Positions 40,201-52,200 of a DNA stretch of 64,000 bases are shown here, piece after piece. The notes under the pieces were generated by a model. It was not told the origin of the DNA. It searched no databases and saw only the letters and a program-made list of their open reading frames with translations. A program made the translations under genes and the position numbers. Within the stretch, counting starts at the first letter, position 1; each line of letters opens with the position of its first letter. Source of the stretch: Crotophaga sulcirostris (lineage: Eukaryota > Chordata > Aves > Cuculiformes > Crotophagidae); NCBI GenBank assembly GCA_013397455.1, contig VYZB01000055.1, positions 1,189,308-1,253,307 of the forward strand. Direction: 5' to 3'.

Positions 40201-43200
40201 TGTTTCAGTCTAGAATGAAGCAGTTCTAATTTAGTGTTCCTTTTTTTTAAAGCACATGAGGCTGTTTCCTTACTTGTTTTGTGCAATGGCTTGGTGCTCT
40301 CAGAAAGAACTTTCAGACTCACAAGGATATGTATGCTTGAGGATGTCCTCTCTGTAAAGGGCAGTTTATGTTTTGAAGTGAGCTGCCTGGTTCTTCTGGC
40401 CTCAGAGAACCTCATCTGTCTTGGATTTTGATGAGGTGGGAGTGGTGTGTCCCTAGCGTTGTTGACACGCATCTTCTGACTGAATCACTGCTGGCTGAAA
40501 GCCTTATTCTATCCAGTTGTTCTTCAGGTCCCCTTAAGTCTAGTGTCCCTTTGCACTGCCAGAGATTACTGCTTCTACTCCTTCCATAGATCTGGCAGAG
40601 AAACTGTTTGTAGGAGCTTCTTTTTTCAGCCTGGCCTGGTTAAAGGAGTCTGGTTTAACTGCTTAAGCTAACCTGGCTGGCTTTGACTTGCGTCGGCTAA
40701 AGCGTGCTTGCATGAATAGCTGTGAGAAATAATAATCTCTGGTGTGGTGGGAGAGGTGTCCTCTTCAATTGGCACAGTGGAGCCACAGAAGGAGCTGTGT
40801 TGCTGCCCTCCTTATAGCTTTCAAGTGTAGATGTGCGCAAAAGTCCTGCATGACTGCCCTTGTACTGTTTATATCTATTTGCTGGTCAAGTAGCCGTTAC
40901 AGATCACTAACAAGAATGCAATACCTCAGTGTCTTTGTGTGCAATGAATTTGCCTGTTTAGTCAAGGCCATGGGCTTCTGTGGAGTAAGATTTGCCTATT
41001 TCCACAGATTCCTGGGATTAACTTTCCTTAATGCCAAAGGTCAAGCTGTCTGCTGTAGCACGTTAATTGGATTGGCGATACGCAGCGTTTATTTCTAAAA
41101 TGCTTTTTCTTCTTTCATTTAATTGTAACTGAAAACTTTTTTTCAGGCAGTATGAAGCAGCTAAATGGGTTTCTGACATTAATTTTCTAGTTACCAGTAT
41201 CTCATTTTGGTCTCCTAATAAGATTTTGACAGGTTTTGCACTGTAGCACTGATTTTGGATTATCTTTTGTGTTTGTAGCTATGCTGAATACATGAAGTGT
41301 TGTCCTGGGTGGGGAGGTAGTTTAGAACAAACCGGTTCCTTAGATCATTATTTGTTCAAATATCATATCTTTTAAGCATGCTGTAGATTTACTGCATTAG
41401 AGTTCTGGGAAGTGTTTTTATTCAGATTTCTATTGGCAACGTGCAATGTGTGGGCCTTATCCTAAAAAAAATTACGAAGAAGAAATAAAATCCGTCTTTG
41501 TGGTTTGAGAATTAGTAGTACGCCAGTTAACACTGCATAAAGCATCTCTTTGATTCACTGAAGTGTAGATATTGTTGATTGTTCAAAATGGTGTCTTAGG
41601 CAGCTATTTTATTCTCAGGATTTTGAGGTGAATGGTAGGCTCACTGCATTCTCCTCTGCTCAATCCAGCCACTCAGGTGGAAAGAAAATTGAGCTGATAT
41701 GACTGAAGCACAGTTTTCCACAAAAGTTATTTGGGGTGGTTCTCCCCAAATGGCTTGTATCTTCACCATTGAAATGTCTTGCTTGTTTGCATTCCTTCTT
41801 TAACTTTATACCACTGATAATCTTCTGAATGTTTCAAATGAATGGTTCATGACTTGGATGCATCCACATGTTACAGAATCAGCTCCAAAGGACTCATACC
41901 TCATGTCTTTGACTTTTCACTTGTTCTTATGTTTCCTTTTTTTTCGAATAACCTGATTTTGTGTAATATTCAAAAGAGCTTTCTGGCTTCTTCTTGTGCT
42001 GCATCCTTGATTTGGTCTGTCTGTTGTTTTAGTGTTGGAGTTATCTTTATTTACAACTGGAGTAGATTTCATATTGCCATTTATGTGTTTCTCAATTTCA
42101 CAGATCAAGGTGTCAACATTTACAGAAAACCGCCCATCTACAAGCAACATGGTAAATTATCTTTTCCTTTGTATTTCAAAACTAGAGTGTCAACTAAATT
42201 AGAAGGTGTGCAGACTAGTGAAAAGCATTCAGTTTTTACTTTGTAAGCATTAAAAATCAGTAGTCCAAGCTTGAAACAGCTGTTATTGCATGTCCTGCTA
42301 AGTGACTGTGTTTTAAAGCATGTCGTTTGATTTGGATCATATGGTTTAAAACTTGGCCAATGGCAAAATTGCCATTAACTGGGATTTTGCTGTCTCTTTA
42401 GCATTATGATGCCTTCCTCTATTTCACTTCTTTAAGTTCATATTTTCAGAATTACAGGTGCTGATCATGTTAAAATGGATTAACAACAGTCTGTTCTCTG
42501 GCAGGGACTTCATGGAATATCATTATTTTAAACAACGTACAATAATTTGTCACACAAAGTACAATAATAACAGCAAAGGTGAAGATGTTACTATCAGACT
42601 GGAATCCCAAATGTACTTCTTGCTTTAAAAAAGTATCTATAATTATTGAAGAAAATATAGGTGATTTATCACTGACAGGGCTAATTTGATTCTCAAGCCT
42701 TGCAATACACCTCAGATAGAATGCTGTACTTGTTTTCCCATGTGTTTGGATTCTGAGTTAGACAGCAGTGTTAGTGTTCTTAGCTGTTCTGTGTAGATGT
42801 TGTTGCAGCAAGTCTGAAATAACAGTGACGACAGAAGCCCACAGCCTTGCCTGTCTCTAGTACTGCAGAATGAGGTCCTGGTTGTAACAGTGTGTGTTCA
42901 CTCTTCATTGCTCTTGTGAATAGGAAACTTCATATAGATTATTTTTATGTACTGTGGTGAAAGGCGGATGACTCCGCTTTTTAAAGACTTGAAGTTTGCA
43001 TCCCTTTGCAGACCCTTTATCCAGTGAAACCTATTTAGGGTTAAGCAGCAAATCAGCAGTACTATAGAGTTTAGATAAACAGTTGACTGAGAGCCATTGA
43101 GATGAGATGATTATCTAGAAATACCTCTACAACTACCTGAAAGGAGAGGCAGATGGTGGTCTCTTCTCCCAAGTAACAAGCAACAGGACCAGAGGAAATG

Positions 43201-46200
43201 GCCTCAAGTTGCCCCAGGGGAGGTTTAGATTGGATATTAGGTAAAATTTCTTTACTGAAAGAGTAGTGAAGCATTGGAACGGGCTGCCAAGGGAAGTGGT
43301 GGGGTCTCCATCTCTGGAGGTGTTCAGAAAATGTGTAGTTATGGCCCTTTGGGACATGGTTTAGTAGGCACAGGAGTGTGGAGTTAATATTTGGACTGGG
43401 TGATCCTAGAGGTCTTTTCCAACCCTAACAATTCTGTCATTAGGAAAACTAGGGACGTCCATTCTGTAGCCAGGAGTGAGCATTGCAAATAACACTGCTG
43501 TGGTTTTTCCTTCTTTCTTTTTTTAAGTTTCAAACCATTTGTTCATTTTGGAAAAAATCTTAACATTATTTTTGTTTATTTTTATGGTTTTAATGTATCT
43601 CCTCACCTCTCATTAACATGTGAATGTTTAACCACTGACATCACCAATTCTAATACGTAAGTACTGTTTGAAGTCGTGCTTTTGTAAACTCTGACCAGCT
43701 TCCTTCATACCTGCAATTATGCTTAGAGTTGCCCACTTATAAAATGCTCAGAATTCCCAATGATATCTAATACTCATGTTCCTAAACTACCCTTGATATG
43801 TTGGATGAGCAGCACAGTGTTTCACTTTGATAACAGATGTCTTTCTGTTTTAAGAAAGAGAAATGGAAAAGACAGTCCAGAATTCTTGCTTCTAATATGA
43901 TTGCTTCATGTAAGAGAATTTGATTTGAGCTAACAGTTTGCACATAAGAGGTCGTTAAGCCTAGTTATAATGTAAACTGAGTCCTATTGGATTTATTTTT
44001 TTTAATGTCAAGAAGTGAAAGCCATAATGCACATTCTCACATGCTTTTAGTAGATTTGGCTTAGACTGGAATCTTAAGTGGATGCCCCACTGCTGAGATA
44101 TTTTATTGGTGGGATTCATTTCACTGCTAGTGCCTTTCCCTGCCAAGTTGATCTGAATGGTGTTTAGTATTTATTAATAGATTCACATCTGCTTTTACTA
44201 CTACTGCATGCTAATAAGCAAGGGCATGCAGCAGCAAAAATCCAACGGTTAAATAAAACTATTTGTTTCAGATTTCTTTTTTGTTTGTTTATTTTGCAGC
44301 TTTTCACAGAAACATAGGAAACAATTAGAATCAGTAGAGTTAAAATTAGTGCTGCTCACCTGAACTATTTATTTTCTTGCCCTAGAAGGAAGGCAGATCA
44401 GTAAATCTGGTTTCATCTACATTAATAATCAGTTGTCCTTAGGAGACACTGGCAAATACTTTAGATTGAATTTTCTCACTCTTGCCTAATCATTCAAACA
44501 CACTGTAACCCTAGTAAAATCCAAAACTGATTTGGGGTTATTTTGGGGGTGGGGATGAGCAAGGAAACTTTTATTCCAATCTGTTGGCAAGAGAAAGACA
44601 TTGCTTTGCTTCCAATTGCAATTAGAAAAGCAAAATGTGAAAATGTTTGCTTTTTAAAATTAATTTCTTCTAAAGTATAAAATTTTGTAAAAATAAGGAA
44701 GACCTTTATATCGATAGAGATTATTACATGGCTGAGTTCCCTGATTGCCATTTAGATGCAGCTGCTTTGGCAGCACAGAGCAAGTCCTCCGAGGATATCA
44801 TCAAGTCCTCCAAGTTCCCAGCAGCTCATGCACCAGCACCCAACGAGATACCAAAGATTGAGACCGACCACTGGCCAGGTCCTCCCTCCCTTGCGGGCAT
44901 AGGTATGCAAAACAAAGTGTCACAAGTGATGTGGCTTAAAAGGTACTGGTAAAAAAAGCAGATTAATACTGGAGCTGTAAAAATGGGTAGGGAAATTTGT
45001 GGCCACTCTAGGTCTTCGGCACAAAGTGCAGTTCTTCTTGTGAGACCTCTGAGTGTCTGTGAATTTAGAACTATGGAATAGTACCGAGTAAGAGGTTTTA
45101 CAGTAGCTTAAAACATGTGGTTTGTCACGTAAGCCTGACTTCTTTCAGTTATTGACTATTTAATCTTTTACTCCTAAGCTAATAGCAAATATTCCACAGA
45201 AAATAAGATTGCTTCCAACCTCATGACTGTTTTCATGGCAAGAAGCAATGACTGAAGTGGAACCATTAATGGACTAAAGAAGTCCTGTTTTTCAGAGTTA
45301 CTGTTTCTACAGTTTCTACAGACTTTGTGTTTTTCATCTGGTATCTTATTTTCTTTTCTTTAAATCACATACATGATCATTTTTAAGTTATTTTGGTTTG
45401 GTTTTGTATTTTTTTCCTCTTGTTAATTTTTATTGATTCCCATAGCATAAACTAAGCTATCTAGCCTGGTTCATTTATGAAGTCATGTCTGAAACAGTGA
45501 AGGTGTTGCCTGTTTAAAGTTTCTGTGAAGGAGTCTATGGTTCTCATTGCTACTGATGTTCACAGAAGTGCTGAGAGAGGAAAGACAGGGTGGGAGAGGT
45601 TGATGACCAATTGAAGGGACTGCCTATGCAGCAGCAATTTATTGAAAATGCCCTCTATACAGGATTGCAGCCTAACATTACAGTCACAGTGATAACGTCT
45701 ACGTACTTGAAATTCTCCAGACAATGCCCTGGTATAACTACAGCATTATTATGCCATGTGTCTGAGGTGGAGCCTTTGTTGGAAATTTTGGCCCTCAGCT
45801 CAGTCTCTAGGCAGTGGATGACAAACTTATAATTGTTTCCTGTAAAACTTCTTTATATATTGGCTACTGGGTGATTTTGTTACACCTGAGAAACTGAATA
45901 GGACTGTTTGGAAACTATAAAGACAAAAAAAGTGTTTATGGATATGTTTTATTTAGAAATAAAAAGACATCATAGAAGATTAACTACTAAAAAACAAACC
46001 TAAAAGCCCGAAGGTTTTTAGCTTGTTATTTGATTTTCTGAAGGTGATAATTTGCTTATAGAACAATGAGCTCAACTGTTGCAAAAGCCTGAAACACCAA
46101 ACAGAATAATAAATAATTTAAATACAAACAAATACTTTCTCCCTAACTTTTTGTCTCTCCCCATATTAGCATCAATTTAGCATTGCTTTATAAAATATTT

Positions 46201-49200
46201 AATTGATATAAACCTTCTGATACTTTAGTTGCAAAATTTAGTTTTCATTCAAGTAAAAGACTGAGTTTGTATAGCATAGGGTTGTTGAATAACTATATCA
46301 GGTAAAAGTACAACTGTTATCTAAATGCTATTGTATACAGCAATATCATATTCTGTGTGTTCATGGAAGTGTCCTGCTATCCAAATTGGACTATGTCTTA
46401 AGAATATTCAAGAAATTAAAGGCTATTCAACAAAAGCAAGTAACTAAAATGCAGAACACCTATGTCAATTACTTTTAACTTTATCTAATGGATCAAATCA
46501 TTTTGCTTCGTTTTAGACTAAAACTAATGCCTTGTTTATTCCAAATATGAGTTTCCATTTAGGAGAATAATGTAGCTTTTTCCATTTGAACTGTAAATTC
46601 AGATTTCCTTTTCTGAGTCTAGATAAAAGTATACATGTGAATCAGACTTTGTATTCAACCACTGGTACAGTGACCCTTAAACCCCGTGTTCCCAGAAGTA
46701 GCAGTCTAAGCTCCTTTTGCATTGATTCATGGCTTTTGTGTCCCAAGACTGTTGCTTGGTTTGGAACTCGTGTGCAGATTAACTTCTTGTTAATTTAATA
46801 GAAGCCTGATATCCATAGGGAAGGCTATCTAGGTGAGTTTCATTGAGAGGGAGTTTTGAAAAAGTCTTTTCAATCTCCAAGAAAGTCTGCTTTGTTTGTT
46901 CAGTAAATCTAAACTGGCCAGTACTTTGGATTAGCATTGAAATCTTCAAGCTGCAGTTGAACTGATACACAAAGTTCTCTCTGTGCTGTGGTTTTGTGGA
47001 AGCAGGAGCTGACATGAGACGCAGATCGAGTGGAAGAGAGGAAGATGATGAGGAGCTACAGAGACGTCGGCAGCTGCAGGAGGAGCAGTTAATGAAGGTG
47101 GTTATGAGCTTGTCATTGGAACTAGATGATCACTGAGGTCCTTTCTAACCCAATCTGTTCTATGATTCTGTGACTCATGCTATTTCTGAGCAGAATCCAA
47201 AAAGTGCCCCTTTCTTTTCTGTAAGCAATTTCTGCTATTGCCTTAATAAGCTTTATTTTATTGAAATATTTTTTAATTGCCGTTTGTAGCTCAACTCTGG
47301 TCTGGGACAATTGATATTGAAAGAAGAAATGGAAAGAGAGAGTCGTGATAGGTCAGCCCTTTCTGCCAGTCGTTATGATTCTCCAGGTAATTCACAGCAA
47401 TAAAGCTAATAATGAACTGTGATGGCATATAAACTGTGTGTGTGCCACTTAGAAGAGCAGAATTGAATGGACCTGCATGGGAGACTTAACAGGGAGCCTA
47501 TCCAGTCAAACACAATTGATCTTGCATTCTTCTTGTCCTTTGTCTTGGTCCCATCATAAAGTGCACAGCAATACTTTATCTAACTAAGGACTAAAAAGTT
47601 ATTTTGCTCTGTTGTCTAATCTTGGAGTATGACTTTCAACTTGGTGGAGACCGCTTTGATTTTGAGCCTGGCAAAATCACAATGTGACTTCTTGATGACC
47701 TGGCACCATGGCATGGTAATTCCACTTGTAATGTACAGAGAATGTATGGAAGGTTGAGATGATCCTGGCATTGAGGTGTTAAGTTTCTTAAAGTCATTTT
47801 GTTTCAGTTGGTTGTGTATATGCTTAGCTCCTTTAACTGTGTGTTTTATGCTATTTGATTCCTCAAATGTTCTTGTTTTTTGAGTTTCCATGGGATTTTT
47901 CCAGTAAAAGATTTTTCCCTTCCTCATCCAACAGCACACGCTTCAGCATCCAAAACCTCTTCTCTCCCTGGCTATGGAAAAAATGGACTTCACAGGGTAA
48001 GGAGATGGTAATTTTGAGAAGCAAAAAGTGGCTTTAATTATCTATGATATTTATTTCTGTATTAACTGTGTTGGATTTTCAGTTTGATCAGGCTTTCTTA
48101 TAAGACCACGTGAAGTCAGACAAAGCCTAATTTCCCTTCCCACAAACTACGTTGTTAAAAAGGCAAGAAAGCAATGCAAGAAATGTGAAAACTTCTGGGG
48201 GGGAGGCTTTAAGAAATGTTTTGCTCCCTGTTTACCAACCTGCTTGTCAGGTCATGAACTGTGAATTTATGTGCACGTCCCTCTTTTCCTGTTACAGCCG
48301 GTGTCTACAGATTTTGGTCAGTACAACAGTTATGGGGATGTGAGTGGTGGTGTCAGAGGTAAGGCTGAGGAGCCTTTTTACATGCTGCTTCATTACTGAG
48401 CATGTTATGATGTTCGATCATTTCTGCTGTTTTATTTTAAGGTTGTAGGTGTGGTTACTTTGTAATTTACTCAGTACATTTTAATTTCTTCCAGTAAACT
48501 CAACAATTAAATCAAACTCTGCAAATACATATTAAAAAGGTTAGGGTTTTTTTTTTTCTTAATCCACTATGTGGAGATGATCCTTTTTTATTCCAAGGGA
48601 CTGCTTTAATATTGGTGCAAATCGAAAGCAGGTAACATGTATATTATCAAGATTATGTACTGAGTTCTGTTATGGTGCTTTCTTTTTCTGAAAATTACCA
48701 TTCACTGCGCAGTCTGAAAGAATGTGCCACAGTGAAGAAAGGAGGATAATGCCTTTTAATCCACGCTGCTGCTCATGATTTTCACTATGACTTTGAGCTA
48801 CATGTGATATCAGTCATTGCCTAATAACAATTGACAGTGTTTATGAAAGTTATGGGACTTTGAGAGTTAATGTTTTGAAATGGTTTTAGCTGAAAGAGAG
48901 AGGATCTAATTATCTCTGAAGTGAAATTGATCCCAACTATCTTAGATATCCTACCATCAGGCATCTTCTGTTGGTGGTTGTCTCCTTATAGACTGTGGAG
49001 GAATCTAGACAGCTACCTGATGGCCCAGGTTAGGAGAATCTTGCTCTACACATTTGAGTTTTAGTTGGCTGTTTATCCACTTGATTGTGGTCTTGTGTCT
49101 CTTAATAATTCCAAAGTGACTTTATTTTCCTGAATGAGAAGCCTGCTCAAAGTGAAAAGGGCTGCAATGCTTGGGGTGTTTGGACTTTATTTATAAAGAG

Positions 49201-52200
49201 TCAAAAGTAGGAAGGTTGCTGGCTTTAAAGCATGGGGTGGGATTTTGAAGAGATCAGGTAGTCCAGAAGGCCCAAGATAACTGATAGATTGTGACTTATT
49301 CCTGTTCTTCCACACTCTAAAGCTGATGAGATTTCTCTTTTCCTTTTCAGATTTCCAGGTAGAGTACAGGTTTTCATCAATCAACTGACAACAGAACCAA
49401 AAGCACCTACTTTCTTATTGAAGTTTGAATTTCTGCTTCAGGGAAGGGTTTCTTAAGACAATAGCTTTGATTTTCCTGCATGTTTAAGCATAATCACCAA
49501 TGTAGACTCTTAGCAACAAAAAACAGGCACAGCCTCAGCTTCCTCCTTGTTACCTCCCCAGAGCTGGGCTGAGACAGCTCACACTGGTTCTGTGACTTGC
49601 TCTGTAAACTCCACTGTCTGTTGATACATCAGTTATCTGTAATAGTCCTCCCTGGACAGCTGAGGGTGGATTTCCAGCCTCTGTAGTACCGATCCCAGAG
49701 ACATAAGGAAGTCTCTTCTGGAGGCAATTTTCTCCCATACCAGGAGCCTTGAACTCCTCCTTTCTACCCTGGAATTTGCTCTCCAGACAAGATGGCTGAT
49801 CAGTAGTTTTCTGCAGTGCTGCCATCACAGAAGAGCCAGTAAGAGATGTACTTGCAAATGTAAACCTTTCACTCCAAATCCTGTCTGCAGGATTTTTTTC
49901 CACAATGGTTTGAGTCTGGCTGGCTCCTCAGCACAATCGTAATATGAAATGACAATTTAAGGAAGAGTTTAATTACTTGGATAATTTTGTTAATGGTGTA
50001 CCAAAATCATGATGGTTGGAAAGAGAATAAGATTATGGGAGGAGAGGAGTTGTCCATATATTGTGTTCAGAATGTTATTTCATTAGGAAGAGTACCTGAG
50101 TACCTGTGTCAAAACAGCCCCTTTTTACCTTATCCCCTTGTGTGTTCATAGTAAAAAATTCCTATTATGGAGGCCAAAAACAACCCCAATCCCTCAACTG
50201 ATACAGGAGGGAAAACCCAGAGTGCTTTGTGTGCTGTTTGGTGGGATCTGTGTTAGTGCTTCTGCATATTTGTCCAAGAAGAGCCACGCTTAGTCACTGG
50301 GTTGGGAAAGGGCCCACCACTCTCTTGGGGTTCCCAGGTCTACTTGGGAGACGACGTTGGTAGGCTTGGCAGGAAGGTACTGGCAGCCTTAGAAGGCTGT
50401 GGTGGCAGAGAGGAGTGAAGGATCCCTCTGCGTGCCACAGAGAAGTGATAGACAGCAGCCATGGCAATGAGCTGGACGATAAGACTAAATATTAAGACTT
50501 GAAGGAAGTCTCAGGGCAAATTCACCTTTGTTTTCACCGCTACTTGAGTGCCTTTACCCTCTGTGTGTGTAACCTGTGTGTCTGATGTATACCTGTATCT
50601 GATGCAGTCCCTTCCGGATGGTCATGTCCCTGGAATGAGAATGGACAGAGGAGTATCTATGCCTAACATGTTGGAGCCAAAGGCAAGTGCAGATGTTATT
50701 CACTTTCCTTCAAGATAGCGAAGGTTTGACTGTGCAATGCAGATAAAATACAGGAAATGTCTTAGTTCCCTTGTCTTTCTTAACCTCACCTCAATCCCTG
50801 CTCCTTATGTGCCAAACCTCTCCCTTTGTTCTGGACTTTGCCTGTTACAGGTGTTATTATTCAGGCAGGTTGCAGGCTGAGGGCAGCCCACTTGTGCTTC
50901 TTGGGTTAAGGAGGCTTTTCCAAAGACAAAACAAAGACTGATCATGCTCAATAGCCACTTCTCTGTCAAGTTTCCACTAGCCAAAACAGCAACCCAAACT
51001 CAATGGGAAAGTCTCAGATCTGTCAGGTTGGGAAAGTGAAGCAGAATGTTGTGGCTCACGACACGCTGTTGAGGCTGTCTTGATTTAAAAATTAATTAAA
51101 TACGTAGATATTTGTTTCAAATAGGAAGTTAGACACCTACATGTCTGTCTGGATCTGTTCTTTAGCTCTCAGCACTGTTAGCCTGACACTTTTTGATAGC
51201 GTTGAATTCTCTATGTGATAAATTCTTCGGGATATTTCCTGAAAAAAAAAGGCACTGTCAGCTGCATAAAATTTAAATATAAATTAAATGCTTTTGCGGC
51301 TATATCTAGAGATGTTTGAGTCAAAAATGAAGAGAGGGGATTCAACCAGGGCTGTGCTTTAAATGTTACAACTTTTTCCGGTTAAACCTTCCAAGAAATC
51401 ATGATTTTGCCAAAGTTACAAGTATCAGCATTTCTGCAGTTAAGTGATGAGCTCTTTTTGCAAACCACATTGCTACTTGTGCTTCCGAGTCACCTCCAGA
51501 CAAACTGTAAATGGCAATAACCATAGCTTTATAAGCTGAGACCAGAGTGCAATGTATATTAACAAGTGTTTTTATATATTATATAAATAAGACCTTGAGG
51601 ATATCCCCAACTCCTGAGGTACTACTTTTTTATTCCAAATAATGACTCTTTCAGTGCAATAGGAATTCTTATAGCCACCACTGCTATTGATGCACCCAGT
51701 GATTTGGAATGTTACTTTGGGTGACAAATTCTGTCGGTATTACTAGTGACAAAATTTCTGGGAATTTTCATGAGATAATAGGTCACTTTCTGTTGACGTT
51801 TATAAAGATGATGCTAGACCCTTGGCTTGTGTAAACTGGCAGTATTTTTATTCACATCAATGGTCCAACACTAATTTAAACCTGATAAAGTAAAAGAAAC
51901 CAACTCAAAGTCAGCATGAAACATGTGAAAAGTGAAATTTAATAAACTTAAGAATGACCAAATCTTTCTAAATAGTTCTCCAGAAAGGACAGAATTTGCG
52001 CATCCTGCCACCCCAGATTGAGATATGCCTTGCTGTGGATATCTAAATATAAAATGTACTTATGATCGTAGATCTTGACTTAAACTCTGCCTGTTTAAAT
52101 ATGAAAAATTACATTTTAGTTTCCTATAATGCTGTATATGGTAGCTGTTTCCAGTATCAAACATAAACAATGTAATTCAAAGTATAGACTTAATTGTACA

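Noticed and set aside
49550..49903. 117-codon minus-strand open frame between ABLIM1 exons
   Set aside because: No domain, no splice support, antisense within an intron.
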